DNA from: Lepisosteus oculatus
Taxonomy: Eukaryota > Chordata > Actinopteri > Semionotiformes > Lepisosteidae
DNA: 64,000 nt
Direction: 5' to 3'
NCBI RefSeq assembly: GCF_040954835.1
Contig: NW_027168383.1
Coordinates: forward strand, 310,001-374,000
The first letter of the stretch is position 1; each line of letters starts with the position of its first letter. The translations under genes were made by a program, and so were the position numbers. The notes under the pieces were generated by a model that made no database searches, was not told the DNA's origin, and saw only the letters and a program-made list of their open reading frames with translations. Of this stretch, positions 22,808 through 33,606 are shown in pieces.

Positions 22808-22878
22808 GCATTGGTGGTTCAGTGGTAGAATTCTCACCTGCCACGCGGGAGGCTCGGGTTCGATTCCCGGCCAATGCA
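22808..22878 (+). tRNA. tRNA-Gly(GCC)
   Basis: 71 nt, nearly identical to vertebrate tRNA-Gly(GCC): GCATTGG/CCAATGC acceptor, GGTTCAGTGGTAGAATTC D arm, loop CTGCCAC (GCC), T arm CGGGTTCGATTCCCG. One anticodon-stem change (CTCAC for CTCGC). A and B boxes good. Confidence 0.9.
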
Positions 22879-22937
22879 GTGGCTTTTGCAGCGAGCGGCT
22901 CCATCACTTGCATCCCCTTGCAACTCGCAACTGAAAA

Positions 22938-23200
22938 CCCACTGAAGCTAAGCAGGTGTGAGCCAGGTCAGTACCTGGATGAGGATGAGCTACAGGGAAA
23001 AACAAAGCTTCCAGCTGGAAGCGGTGTTAATGGTGCCGGCGGGGGGGCGCTCACCCTGAGGTCTGTGCGGGTCCCAATGCCCCAATATAGTGACGGAGAT
23101 GCTGTGTTGTAAAAGGGCGCTGTCTTTTGGATGAGATGTAAAACCGAGGTCACAGCGCTCTGTGGTCATTCAAAATGACCACCAAAACCTTTGACAAAAG
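22938..23200 (+). mobile_element. 5S-derived SINE (SINE3-like)
   Basis: Head resembles the 3' half of 5S rRNA (CTGAAGCTAAGCAGGTGTGA, then CCAGGTCAGTACCTGGATG). The tail carries the GCGCTGTCTTTTGGATGAGA and AAACCGAGGTC wording common to fish 5S-headed SINEs. Copies: 44,691-44,960 and inside each 5S-U1 unit (31,588 and 34,267). Confidence 0.75.
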
Positions 23201-23431
23201 CTCTTGGTAATTGATGGTCTTCAATAATGCTTCTCCTTTAGGTACATTTTAAATCAGCTGAAAAATGCTGTGAAATGGGGGGGCACTTCAGGCCAGTGTA
23301 GGATTTGGGTTACAAGAACCATGAAACTGCACGAGAAAGCCCGTACACTGAATTACACAGCTTTCTATTCAAAGGAGGACAAAATTCCCTGAGTTTGATT
23401 TTTTGCAACACAGAGAGGAGCACTGTCGTGA

Positions 23432-23505
23432 GGCCGGTTAGCTCAGTTGGTTAGAGTGTGGTGCTAATAACGCCAAGGTCGCGGGTTTGAGCCCCGTACG
23501 GGCCA
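23432..23505 (+). tRNA. tRNA-Ile(AAT)
   Basis: 74 nt: GGCCGGT/ACGGGCC acceptor (with the G-G mismatch also known in mammalian Ile(AAT)), GCTCAGTTGGTTAGAGTG D region, anticodon loop GTGCTAATAACGC with AAT, T arm GCGGGTTTGAGCCCCGT. A and B boxes usable. Confidence 0.92.
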
Positions 23506-23526
23506 GGTCTAGGTCCAGGTCCCTGT

Positions 23527-25600
23527 TTGTGAAACAGGCAAATGACTGTCTCAGGGGCCCATTCCTCATTCTCAAGACACATGTATGCAGTATGTACACC
23601 GTGCATTGAGCAATAGGGACTGAATACACCACAGGTAAGGTTAGAAGTCATTCTGAGGTGCCACATGTGAGGGATACAGCTAGGCATCCAAAATGTAGGG
23701 TTTGAGACCCTTCAGGAGTACTGCATCCTTTGAGACAGACCTGTGCATGTTAAACAAATGATCATTTCTTTTGGCATTAGGGACTAAATATACTAAACAT
23801 ATGATGCTAAAATGTTATTTTCACATATATTAATGTAATAAATGATTGCTTATGCTTTATAAACAAATCTAATTAAAATAAAAGCTTAAGTTTTGTATTT
23901 ATCTTGTACCATAGAACATGATTTTCTTTGTATTTCAAGCCCACAAAGTGTCCAAATGACGCACTACATGATATAAGGAAGATTATCACATGCATATCGG
24001 TATTATCTTTCTTATGAAAATGCATTCCTTTCATTACCTTTTACTTTTTAAAATGAACTCAAATTGAGTATAATGTAATAATTTAAGTAGAATAGATTCT
24101 AATAATATAATGATCCAGTGTTTTGCACTACTTCACTGCTTCACTGCTCTATGCCATCTGGAAATAAATCCTCAGACTGCTTACTGCCCTGGGCATGTAC
24201 CAATAAATTAAAGGAGCACATCTGTTTATCACTGCGTTGAAGCAGGAGACACACAGTCTCTGCAAACACATCCTAGATACAGTGTTCCAGCACCTTTGAC
24301 CTCATCCAGAACGTATCATTTCTTGAAAGGGATTGCTGTCCGAATGCACATCTGAATCCCAAACAGAATCTCTAGTAAAATACGATCATTTGTGAAACAG
24401 GCAAATGACTGTCTCAGGGTCAATTCCTAATTGTCAGACACATGTATGCAATGCTTTCACCGTGCATTGAGCAATAGGGATTAAAAACACCGCAGGTAAG
24501 GTTAGATGTCATGTTCTATGATCATTTCTTTCAGCATTAGGGACTAAATATACTAAACGTATGATGCTAAAATGTTATTTTCACATATATTAATGTAATA
24601 AATGATTGCTTATGCTTTATAAACAAATCTAATTAAAATAAAAGCTTACGTTTTGTATTTATCTTGTACCATAGAACATGATTTGCTTTGTATTTCAAGC
24701 CCACAAAGTGTCCAAATGTTCTATGATCATTTCTTTCAGCATTAGGGACTAAATATACCAAACGTATGATGCTAAAATCCTGAAAAAAGGATGTGCTCCA
24801 TCTCGTCAGTAGATTGGATTCCAAAACTGATTTGGGTCAATATACATTACCTTTGAAATTAAAGTACAGTCTACTGTAGGGAACCATCAACTTAGAAAGC
24901 ATTGGCCTTCCCTGGGGGTCAGGTAGGTGCAAAAGATAAACCTTTATCCTATCTTTATCTTAAGATAAGTGGCCAAGCAGTATTTTTCCAAGTTTCACCA
25001 AGCACATCATGTTGCCATAGTAGACAAAGTTCTATAAAATGTTAAATAACTTTTAAAAAAAGCATCTTGGTCTTACAGTACTGTACAAGGTGAATTAAAC
25101 TGTCCCTGGTAATAAAAAGTAATTAGAAGCATCTCAGAAACTTTATCTCTAGAAACATTAGCTGTTTTATATCATGTAATTTAGTGTGATGTTGTCAGAA
25201 TTCAAGGACATTATCACACACAGAAATTGGTTCAGTTAAATCTAAAAAACACAGCTAAACATGGGTTTAAATGTAACAGAAGTCTTACCTCTTGTCAAAA
25301 GATTTAATTCAAGAAGCGATGTAATAAATGATTGCTTATGCTTTATAAAGAAATCTAATTAAAATAAAAGCTTAAGTTTGGTATTTATCTTGTACCATAG
25401 AACATGATTTTCTTTGTATTTGAAGCCCACAAAGTGTCCAAATGATGCACTACATGATATAAGGAAGATTATCACATGCATATCGGTATTATCTTTCTTA
25501 TGAAAATGCATTCCTTTCATTACCTTTTACTTTTTAAAATGAACTCAAATTGTGTATAATGTAATAATTTAAGTAGAATAGATTCAGGTAGGAAATATAG
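23527..25600. repeat. AT-rich region with broken direct repeats, no gene
   Basis: A block at about 23,527-24,098 recurs in pieces at 24,391-24,716, 24,717-24,778 and 25,319-25,586. Marker text 'taataaatgattgcttatgc' and CTTGTACCATAGAACATG appears in several. Parts of 23,530-24,400 recur inverted at 45,600-46,020. I see no RNA gene or transposon ends. Confidence 0.6.
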
Positions 25601-25729
25601 AGTCATGATGTTTATGGCTGACATCATTTCACATGGGTGAATTTTAAGCTAAGAAATAAAAACATTTACAATGAAGATACCATTGCTTAATTTTAAATGC
25701 CTTTAAAAAATAAATACCTCCTGAGAATA

Positions 25730-26468
25730 ATTTGCCACTCCCAGATCCTTGGTAAGGTACTGTTTGAATCCAATCAGGAGAGGAGCATCCAGGGAGTGCT
25801 TTCTATAGAGTCCAGCTTGGGCCACTCTCTTCCGGCCTGCTGATACTTTTTAACTACTCAGGGCCTGTAAGGATATAAAACACCGGTTTAAACATTTTAT
25901 ACCTATAAGACAAATTAGAATTTTAGTAAAAAATAGATACATCTGAAAAATAAAAAGTCTTACTGCTGATAGAGTTCTTCAGAGCTCACATCTTCCCCTT
26001 CCTTATCTGCTTCTGTTTCAGTTTCTAGAGCAGCCTCTGGCATCTCTTCCACCTGGACTGCGGCCTCTTGCTCAGGGCCGCTGGAATGCAGGTAGATTCT
26101 TTTCAACATGCTTTTACATAATATGTTGTAACAATGATTTCAAAAAGAAACTACAGAAGCCTTACAGATTAAAAATATCTCACCTTGCCAATGTGTCTTC
26201 AGGCTTCCCATGTACAAAAAGGCCCAAGGACTCTAGCAGTCTTACAACCACTATCCTGTTTGCCTCACCAGACACGATCTCTATTCTGTGGTAATCCACG
26301 ATGACCCCGTTCTTCAGGTGATTCATCATGTCCTCCCTCGCCTGTTGAGAGGCCATCCTGATCTTTTCTGCCGTGGCGTGCTTCATACACGCCCTCTTCA
26401 AGTGAGCAGGAAGCTGATCAAGAGTATTCAGGCACATCTTGCACACCAGGGGAATCCTCGCGGGTTTC
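25730..26468 (-). CDS. Exon-like blocks of an unrecognised gene (possibly a relic)
   Basis: Read on minus. Block A, 26,468-26,184, starts after a pyrimidine-rich TTTATTTTCAAAG acceptor and ends GGCAAG|GTGAGA (good donor). It encodes about 95 residues with a C2HC-like pattern (CKMC ... HLKRAC). Block B, 26,080-25,964, follows CTGCATTCCAG and ends before GTAAGA; joined to A it stays open and is very acidic (EQEAAVQVEEMPEAALETE). A third open stretch near 25,735-25,840 (GLYRKHSLDAPLLIGF) is flanked by ATCCTTACAG and GTATTT, but does not join in frame with B by the sites I can see. I do not recognise the family. It could be a decayed host gene or part of a transposon ORF. Confidence 0.4.
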
Positions 26469-26506
26469 CTTTGAAAATAAATAATACCATCTGTGTATAG
26501 AAACAA

Positions 26507-27167
26507 GCTAAGACTGATTTCTTAAATTATCCTTAATTTTCTCTCTCATAGTTTGAGCATAATGATTTTATTGCATTTATATAAGAATTGCTCATTGCTC
26601 CTAAATAAATAATGGTTTCATAAAAAAGTGAACACTTGGTCTCAGTCACAGACTTTCCAATAGAAGCCATTGTGGAGTTCAGCAACTGCAGGTCCTAGAA
26701 GTGGGGAAGGAATTTTAAAAGAGAAATTGAATTACAATACAGAAGGAATGGCTGAGGGATCACTGAAATATATATATACAAATTCCAAAGACTGAGTCCA
26801 TATAGAAACAACTACCTTTCATTTTCAGTATAAGAAAAAAAAAACATTATCTTCCAAAGCATCATAAAATTGTCCCTTCTTCCAGACTCTACTTCTCTCT
26901 TGTAGTAGTATAGCAGACCTTTCCAGGTGAGCAGATCACAGAGTCCGAAATGAGCTTCCTCCATCAAGCAAAGTACCTGAACATGACTCTGTCTTCATAA
27001 AAGCGCCCCTGTAATAAAGAAATTAAATCCGAAATCAAGAGGGCAGTTGCCTACTGAAATACAAGAAGTCATCAATTTTAACCTAGCAACACATTAAAGG
27101 CTGCATCTATACAAGTACGATTCTAGAAATGCTCACCAGATTACGTTTTAAGAAGGAACTGCGCCTC
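26507..27167. other. No gene seen
   Basis: 26,880-27,167 is a further copy of the segment between the Arg(ACG) and Gln-relic loci (as at 19,740-20,025). The rest is unremarkable. Confidence 0.5.
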
Positions 27168-27242
27168 AGGTTCCGCCGAGATCTTAACTCGGATGGCAGG
27201 ATTCAGAGTCCGGAGTGCGGACTGATGGCGCACGGAGAGTCC
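27168..27242 (-). pseudogene. tRNA-Gln(CTG)-derived relic, copy 2
   Basis: Same chimera as at 20,026, with two or three base differences. Confidence 0.7.
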
Positions 27243-27412
27243 ATATACTGTGGATCCCTCAGTGATCTTCCGCGTATTCAAACCGCCAGCGTGTGACTCC
27301 CCTGTCCCCGTGACCTCATTGCTCTGCTCTCTCCTCTGTGCAGCTGAGCCCGACTCACGGTAAAATGGAAAAAAATATGCCCTCGACGTGAGATTTATTC
27401 TGGAGCGAGCCA

Positions 27413-27470
27413 GTGTTGCGCATAGCTGCCTTCAAAGCAGTTAACGCAGGTTCGATTCCCGGCCAACGCA
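27413..27470 (+). pseudogene. tRNA-Gly(TCC), A-box region deleted
   Basis: Ends GGTTCGATTCCCGGCCAACG, a perfect Gly 3' half. The D arm and part of the acceptor (about 16 bases) are missing and the anticodon loop reads CTTCAAA. It sits in the U4 block whose other copy (3,979) keeps only the 5' half. Confidence 0.8.
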
Positions 27471-28314
27471 GTTACGAATGTTTTCAAATGCTGTCATGAG
27501 CCTTGGATTGTGACTAGCAAAGCGAAGCCTTTTGAAAGAGCTAAAGCACTGCAAAACGGAATTGAAGGAGAATCTTACAGGGGATTCTGAGCAGTGTCTG
27601 CATACATGCAGTCAGATAAAGGTGCTGAAAGCTTGAGCTACTCTCAATGTCATGCTGCCCTTCCCCGGAGTAAATCTGTTACATTGAAAGAATGCTTCTG
27701 GCAGGTTCAAAAAGAGACCCTTGTTAATTGGAGAAATCAATGATTTCGAATGAATTCTGTATGCGTTAAAAGACAGCTATACACAGAAAACATGCAGGAC
27801 ACTGCTCATGATGTTTCCCGAGCAGAAACACAGTGCGTTTTTCCAAGCCATTTGACAAAGCCCACCCACTGAAAACTGCAGCAGATCGTGTAAAGACGTT
27901 CAACTTTGTAACTACTGCACGCACAGGAAGCAGAATAAATTCCTCTTTTCAAACTGTCAAAGGTTTGCTTTGCGAACGCTGCAGGACATCGCACAATCTC
28001 TTTTGAATGGGGACAAACGATTTCTTATGGGGCGCAGTAAGTACAGACGTTTAAAATGCTCCACTCATGCCGACGATGCAGCATGAAGAAGCGCAACCTA
28101 ACGTTTGACAGACAAAAGCCAGGCGCCGCTACGAGCAATATGAAATCATACTGACAAGCACACGGCGTTTCGCGCTGACACAGAAGTAATCTCGACAGAC
28201 GCTGTTCTCTGCATAAAGCTGAAAGAGCTAAAGAGCGTTTCTGTTGACACGTAACAAGTTCGTTTCTTTCTACCATGATATCACCGTGACCAAATCTGTC
28301 TTTAAACACCTTGC

Positions 28315-28460
28315 TCAGTCTCTGACGAGACTGTCAAAAATTGCTTTCGCCGATTGTATTGCAAACCGGCGGAAGCGGGGTATTGGGAAAAGTTTTCAAC
28401 TAGCAATAATCACGCCTCGGCTAACCCTCACAGGCTACGATACTTCCACTGCGCAAAGCT
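28315..28460 (-). ncRNA. U4 spliceosomal snRNA, copy B
   Basis: 146 nt, all U4 landmarks present (stem II start AGCTTTGCGCAGTGG, 5' stem-loop, AATTTTTGA Sm site, 3' hairpin). The 3' box GTTTAAAGACAGA follows. One change lies in the stem II region (AGTGGAAGTATC against AGTGGCAGTATC in the other copies). Unlike copy A the full upstream region is kept, with the ZNF143-like site at the usual distance, so this is one of two promoter-complete U4 copies. Confidence 0.9.
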
Positions 28461-28694
28461 GACGGTTGCCAGGCAACCGCGGGGATCCTATGGAAATCGT
28501 TATCGATCGTGTCATGGCATGTCGTTGCTATAACGCTTCATATTTGTCGTCTTCTTCTTCTTCTAGCTTGAGGTTTTGAAGAATTTCATGACAGACAAGG
28601 GCTCCGTTGGGAACAAAGGGCGTTGTGAGAAAACCGTTGCTTATTTTCAGCAGCAGAAATACAACCCTTTAAATACAAGATGACAGAACAATGA

Positions 28695-28712
28695 CGAAGG
28701 GCATGCCGGGAG
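28695..28712 (-). promoter_or_regulatory. ZNF143/Staf-like (SPH) site of U4 copy B
   Basis: CTCCCGGCATGCCCTTCG on minus, about 235 bp upstream of the U4 start, the expected position of a snRNA distal element. Confidence 0.6.
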
Positions 28713-29088
28713 GAACTCATGCACTACAGAGGAAAGGGGGCGGGTACGTACAGTTCACATTCAAGCCACAAGTACTCCTCTTGGATGTTGCACAAACAAA
28801 TCCTAACGTCTTGAAAGCATTGCAGCATGTTTGTGTCCCACTTCCCGTGGCTGCGGGACGACTGACACGAACGGACAAACACAATCTGTGGCGTTTAGCG
28901 TGACATAGTCTTGCAGGCATCGTGCTGTCTCACTGCAATATTATACCGCTGGAGGAAACAGTCCATCTGGCCATGAAACTCATTTGAACGTCTAGCTACA
29001 GCAACTAACAATATCATGATTTATTCAGGATGTGTGGAATCAGCACGTCCCGGAGACAGCTTCCGAAATCGTGAGCATTCTCTGGTGG

Positions 29089-29420
29089 TAGGGGCGTTCA
29101 AGATGGCGCTCAGGTGGGAGGTAAAGTTTAGTGGTTGGGGAGTTTTTTTGAGTTTTTCATGACCTGAATGTTAATTTTTTCTTTTTTTGACTACAGAAAA
29201 ATAAGGACTTAACACTAGTTGTTTAAACTTCAGTTATAATTGAAAGAAAAAAAAACGATTTTTTTTTAGGTTTAAAAAGTCCGATATGAGTAACACTGGG
29301 AAAAGAAAAGAGAGTGCTGGGTCTTCGAAGGAGAACTCTAAGATACCTCAATCGTATATGTATAGCACTACAAAAAAATCGATGGCAACTAAAGGGAAAA
29401 GTGAAGCAGCTGCAGGGGTA
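29089..29420 (+). mobile_element. 5' end of an L1-clade LINE, truncated
   Basis: Begins GGGGCGTTCAAGATGGCGCT, typical of L1 5' UTRs. A lysine-rich ORF1-like start follows at 29,286 (MSNTGKRKESAGSS...). After about 330 bp it is cut at ACAAGAGGGCGGAG, the first bases of the 5S-U1 unit. It marks the left boundary of the array. Confidence 0.6.
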
Positions 29421-29752
29421 ACAAGAGGGCGGAGGCGCCGCGCGCCCGGCCGAAGTGTTGGACCGGTGCGCTTTACGTGCTGAAATAAACACGCGACAGC
29501 CCCGAAATGTTTCCAGAGTGCTGTGCACTGAAGACTTGCCTGGTGCTCCTCCGTGCAGATTCTTTGTCCTCCTCCAGTGCGGGACGAGCCAACACAAGGG
29601 AGCGCATTCGCCAACATCCAGGCACGCAATGCGATTTGGAAAGCAGCTCCTTTCCAAAGAGTTTCACACGAACGATCCTTCAGTCCCGCTCGGGGGGCAC
29701 GGAGCCCCCGCCACACACAGCTTCAAGTAGCGAGTCAGGCGCCAGGGCTTTC

Positions 29753-29872
29753 GCTTACGGCCACACCACCCTGAACACGCCCGATCTCGTCTGATCTCGG
29801 AAGCTAAGCAGGGTCGGGCCTGGTTAGTACTTGGATGGGAGACTGCCAGGGAATACCAGGTGCTGTAAGCTT
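29753..29872 (+). rRNA. 5S rRNA, unit 1
   Basis: 120 nt starting GCTTACGGCCACACCACCCT and ending GGTGCTGTAAGCTT, followed by a TTTT terminator. Box A GCTAAGCAGGGTCGGGCC is canonical. In the box C region it reads GGGAGACTGCCAGGG, where vertebrate somatic 5S has GACCGCCTGGG, so two changes lie in or beside an internal control element. Confidence 0.93.
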
Positions 29873-30485
29873 TTGCTCTCCCGGCCAGCAGGGGTCGCCG
29901 TTGGTGCCGTAGGCTTTGGGAGGAAAACCTGCAGGATGGAAAGGTGATCTATAGCCTCATCTCTAGAGATGTTTTGTTGCTGTGGCATGTGTGTGACCCA
30001 TATTCAAAAAAAAAAACCCGTCTGTAAAACGAATATCGAAGCTGCCTCTAAATCTGCAAATGAAGATGAGTCGATAAACCACTCGTTTTTCGTATAACTA
30101 GACATATATTCATTTGTTACCGATTTCATTCATTGAGCACGGATACAATAGAGGTACAGCCATTCACTGTTTGACATGTCTGCACTGGTACAGAACCGAT
30201 CAATCAGAAAACGGGTGAAACTGTCTTTAGACTCAGCATACAGTACCGAGGCCCCCCATGACCAAATAAAGGCTAACCTCGATAATCAGCCTAAAGAACG
30301 CAGACTACAGCAAAACGACTGACTTTGAAAAGGGAATGAACGTCCGGAAGGAGTAGTGGAACTAGCTTGAGATGCTTCTCCGGACCCCTAACTAAAAGCC
30401 AGCGAGAACCAGCAGCGGCGTCCACTCCTGTCGAACCGGGATCCTTCCGCAGCCACGCAGCTCGTGGTGTCCTAACCCTCCCGTA
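29873..30485. other. 5S-U1 spacer
   Basis: No gene recognised. Contains short A runs. Near-identical at 32,567-33,179 and again at 38,136-38,727. Confidence 0.7.
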
Positions 30486-30498
30486 TCTGATTTTGGAC
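30486..30498 (-). terminator. snRNA 3' box of U1, unit 1
   Basis: GTCCAAAATCAGA on minus, about 10 nt past the U1 3' end, fits the 3' box GTTTN(0-3)AAANNNAGA except at the second and third T. Directs Integrator-dependent 3' end formation. Same at 33,180-33,192. Confidence 0.65.
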
Positions 30499-30507
30499 CA
30501 AGCACAT

Positions 30508-30671
30508 CAGGGGAGAGCGCGAACGCAGTCCCCCACTACCAGAAATTATGCAGTCGAGATTCCCACATTTGGGGAATTCGCAGGGGTCAGCACAGCCGGA
30601 GTGCAATGGCCAAGCCTCGCCCTGGGTGAACCTCCTTCTTGATCAAGGTATCTCCCCTGCCAGGTAAGTAT
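30508..30671 (-). ncRNA. U1 spliceosomal snRNA, unit 1
   Basis: 164 nt, the standard vertebrate length. Starts ATACTTACCTGGCAGGGGAG, whose ACTTACCT pairs with 5' splice sites. The 70K-binding loop region GATCAAGAAGGAGG, stem-loops II and III, the Sm site AATTTCTGG and the final hairpin ending CTCTCCCCTG are all present. No TATA upstream, an octamer at -235 and a 3' box downstream, all as expected for a Pol II snRNA gene. Likely functional. Confidence 0.95.
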
Positions 30672-31587
30672 GAGTTAAACAGGCCCCTGCAAGCGGCCCG
30701 CACGCACAGCACAAATCGCGCAGCCTAGGCCACCTCCTCGCCCCGCACGCCACCGCCTCCTGCTGGGCCCACTCTTTCACACACTCACACGCCACACTAA
30801 CACTCAAAAGTGTGGGCAAAACGAGAAAACGAGCGCGCCGTTTCCTACACATCTGCAGTCGCCGTTGCGCATTCGCAGCATGTCCCGGGATGCAATTCGG
30901 CCTCATTTGCATAACTCCAGACCGGCAGATCGCCACGCAAGCTCGCGACGTGCGCCTGCCACGCACCGAACAAACCTTTTCAGCAATTTCCAAAAAACGG
31001 GCCTGCTCGCCTGCCCACAAGGCTCCGTCTCTTACCTGCTCTCCAGAGCCTGCTGCCTTCTTTTCTTTTCTCTCGGCACCGCTGCAGTGCACACAACTCC
31101 TGCAGCGGGAGGGGGGGAGAAAGTTCCCACGCTCCGCCGCAGGGAAGGCTCGCTCCGTGCGCACACGTCCTTTCGATGCCAGTCCAACAAGTGCTCCGCA
31201 TTAGCTGCGTCGGGGCTCCGGCGTGTCGCACCTCACCTCACCTCGCCCTACCCCCTCCTTGAATGTCTGCCGCTGGGCATGCCCCGCTCTCCTCCGCCTT
31301 ATCTTATCGCGTGTGAGCACCGACAATGGCCACAATGCCGGGGAATGGCACCTGTAAAGTGTTAATTGGGGCACAGGAACAGCCCGTCTCGTCTCGGGGG
31401 GGCCGGCTTCAGAGACAATACAGCAAACACAGCGGGGCGGGGGAAGAAGACGACACCACACATGCGGGTACATTCAGCTCCGGCGGGAACGAGACATTTG
31501 TCGGTCTTTTCAAGTGCCGAGAGCCGAGCAATCCTTCACTTGTATCGTTTCTCCCCGGTGACTAGATCTGGCCCTGCGACTCTCGAC
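30672..31587. other. U1 upstream region and unit spacer
   Basis: GC-rich, no convincing gene. Open frames on both strands are a by-product of composition. Holds the U1 distal element. Duplicated at 33,366-34,266. Confidence 0.7.
30905..30912 (-). promoter_or_regulatory. Octamer (DSE) of U1, unit 1
   Basis: ATGCAAAT on minus, 235 bp upstream of U1, the normal Oct-1 site of a snRNA distal sequence element. Confidence 0.75.
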
Positions 31588-31880
31588 TGGGCTCACCCCC
31601 GGGGCAGCCCAGCAGGTGTGAGCCTGGCCGGCACCCGGATAGGAGATTCCACCCCGGAAAAGCTCCGGTTGCTGCTGCTCCTGCAAGAGGTGTGACTGGG
31701 ACCAGTAGGGAGCGCTCACCCTGCGGGCTGTGTGGCTCTCTTACGCCCCAGCCTCCTGATGGCGACACTCTGCTGCACAAACAGAGGTCAAACCGAGGTC
31801 CCGACCCTCCTTGGCCATTAGGAAACCCCAGGGCGTCTCTCAAAAAGAGACGCCGGGGGTGTCCCTCTGGTGTTAGTGCT
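31588..31880 (+). mobile_element. 5S-derived SINE in unit 1
   Basis: CAGCAGGTGTGAGCCTGGCC and CACCCGGATAGGAGATTCC echo 5S box A/C sequence. The tail AAACCGAGGTCCCGACCCTC and CTCAAAAAGAGACGCC is SINE3-type. Present in unit 2 at the same place, so inserted before amplification. Confidence 0.7.
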
Positions 31881-32446
31881 CCCCTTTACCCATCAGTCGG
31901 GGTCTCCTCCTAATCCCCGTCTCACCTGTAACAATCAATGACGAGGCCCCCCTGTCCGTGAAATTTAGTACTCGCGCAAGAGACCGGGGGCAGAGCGCGA
32001 ACGCGGTCCCCCGCCCCCCACAAAGTGCGCGCTCCGGGTCCTGCAACACAGCGGAAGGGCAGCGAGAAGGAGCCTCTTGCTCTGACGCCGCAAGGCCACA
32101 AGAGGGCGGAGGCACCGCGCGCCCGGCCGACGTGTTGGACCGGTGCGCTTTACGTGCTGAAATAAACACGCGAAAGCCCCGAAATGTTTCCAGAGTGCTG
32201 TGCACTGGAGGTTTTTGTCTGGTGAAGACTTGCCTGGTGCTCCTCCGTGCAGATTGTTTGTCCTCCTCCAGTGCGGGACGAGCCAACACAAGGGAGCGCA
32301 TTCGCCAACATCCAGGCACGCAATGCGATTTGGAAAGCAGCTCCTTTCCAAAGAGTTGCACACGAACGATCCTTCAGTCCCGCTCGGGGGGCACGGAAGC
32401 CCCGCCACACACAGCTTCAAGTAGCGAGTCAGGCGCCGGGGCTTTC

Positions 32447-32566
32447 GCTTACGGCCACACCACCCTGAACACGGCTGATCTCGTCTGATCTCGGAAGCTA
32501 AGCAGCGTCGGGCCTGGTTAGTACTTGGATGGGAGACTGCCTGGGAATACCAGGTGCTGTAAGCTT
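32447..32566 (+). rRNA. 5S rRNA, unit 2 (variant)
   Basis: 120 nt with TTTT following. Differs from unit 1 at CGGCTGATC (CGCCCGATC in unit 1), in box A (AGCAGCGTCGG against AGCAGGGTCGG) and at GACTGCCTGGG. The box A change may lower TFIIIA/TFIIIC use. Could be a weaker or silent copy. Confidence 0.88.
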
Positions 32567-33201
32567 TTGCTCTCCCGGCCAGCAGGGGTCGCCGTTGGTG
32601 CCGTAGGCTTTGGGAGGAAAACCTGCAGGATGGAAAGGTGATCTATAGCCTCATCTCTAGAGATGTTTTGTTGCTGTGGCATGTGTGTGACCCATATTCA
32701 AAAAAAAAAACCCGTCTGTAAAACGAATATCGAAGCTGCCTCTAAATCTGCAAATGAAGATGAGTCGATAAACCACTCGTTTTTCGTATAACTAGACATA
32801 TATTCATTTGTTACCGATTTCATTCATTGAGCACGGATACAGTAGAGGTACAGCCATTCACTGTTTGACATGTCTGCACTGGTACAGAACCGAGCAATCA
32901 GAAAACGGGTGAAACTGTCTTTAGACTCAGCATACAGTACCGAGGCCCCCCATGACCAAATAAAGGCTAACCTCGATAATCAGCCTAAAGAACGCAGACT
33001 ACAGCAAAACGACTGACTTTGAAAAGGGAATGAACGTCCGGAAGGAGTAGTGGAACTAGCTTGAGATGCTTCTCCGGACCCCTAACTAAAAGCCAGCGAG
33101 AACCAGCAGCGGCGTCCACTCCTGTCGAACCGGGATCCTTCCGCAGCCACGCAGCTCGTGGTGTCCTAACCCTCCCGTATCTGATTTTGGACCAAGCACA
33201 T

Positions 33202-33365
33202 CAGGGGAGAGCGCGAACGCAGTCCCCCACTTTTAGAAATTATGCAGTCGAGATTCCCACATTTGGGGAATTCGCAGGGGTCAACACAGCCGGAGTGCAA
33301 TGGCCGAGCCTCGCCCTGGGTGAACCTCCTTCTTGATCAAGGTATCTCCCCTGCCAGGTAAGTAT
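33202..33365 (-). ncRNA. U1 spliceosomal snRNA, unit 2 (Sm-site variant)
   Basis: 164 nt, same landmarks as unit 1, with an identical splice-site-pairing 5' end. The Sm region reads AATTTCTAAAAGTGGGG where unit 1 has AATTTCTGGTAGTGGGG; the two Gs that end the Sm site are lost. Sm ring assembly may be weakened. Octamer at 33,599-33,606 and 3' box at 33,180-33,192 are intact. Confidence 0.9.
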
Positions 33366-33598
33366 GAGTTAAACAGGCCCCTGCAAGCGGCCCGCACCCA
33401 CAGCACAAATCGCGCAGCCTAGGCCACCTCCTCGCCCCGCACGCCACCGCCTCCTGCTGGGCCCACTCTTTCACACACTCACACGCCACACTAACACTCA
33501 AAAGTGTGGGCAAAACGAGAAAACGAGCGCGCCGTTTCCTACACATCTGCAGTCGCCGTTGCGCATTCGCAGCATGTCCCGGGATGCAATTCGGCCTC

Positions 33599-33606
33599 AT
33601 TTGCAT
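33599..33606 (-). promoter_or_regulatory. Octamer (DSE) of U1, unit 2
   Basis: ATGCAAAT on minus at -235, as in unit 1. Confidence 0.75.

Larger units (their letters stand above)
27476..29087 (+). repeat. U4 block, second copy (direct to 3,045-4,380)
   Basis: Pieces of the first U4 block are present in the same orientation but in swapped order: 4,020-4,380 corresponds to 27,476-27,840, then 3,045-3,950 corresponds to 28,032-29,087. A further copy, inverted, is 51,572-52,544. No gene outside U4. Confidence 0.8.

Noticed and set aside
22723-23112. 129-residue frame over tRNA-Gly and the SINE
   Set aside because: Runs through a tRNA gene and a SINE; not a protein gene.
30812-31365. Open frames of 130 and 166 residues in the U1 upstream spacer, conserved in unit 2
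   Set aside because: Frames are open on both strands because the spacer is GC-rich, and they are shared only because the whole unit is duplicated. No family features.
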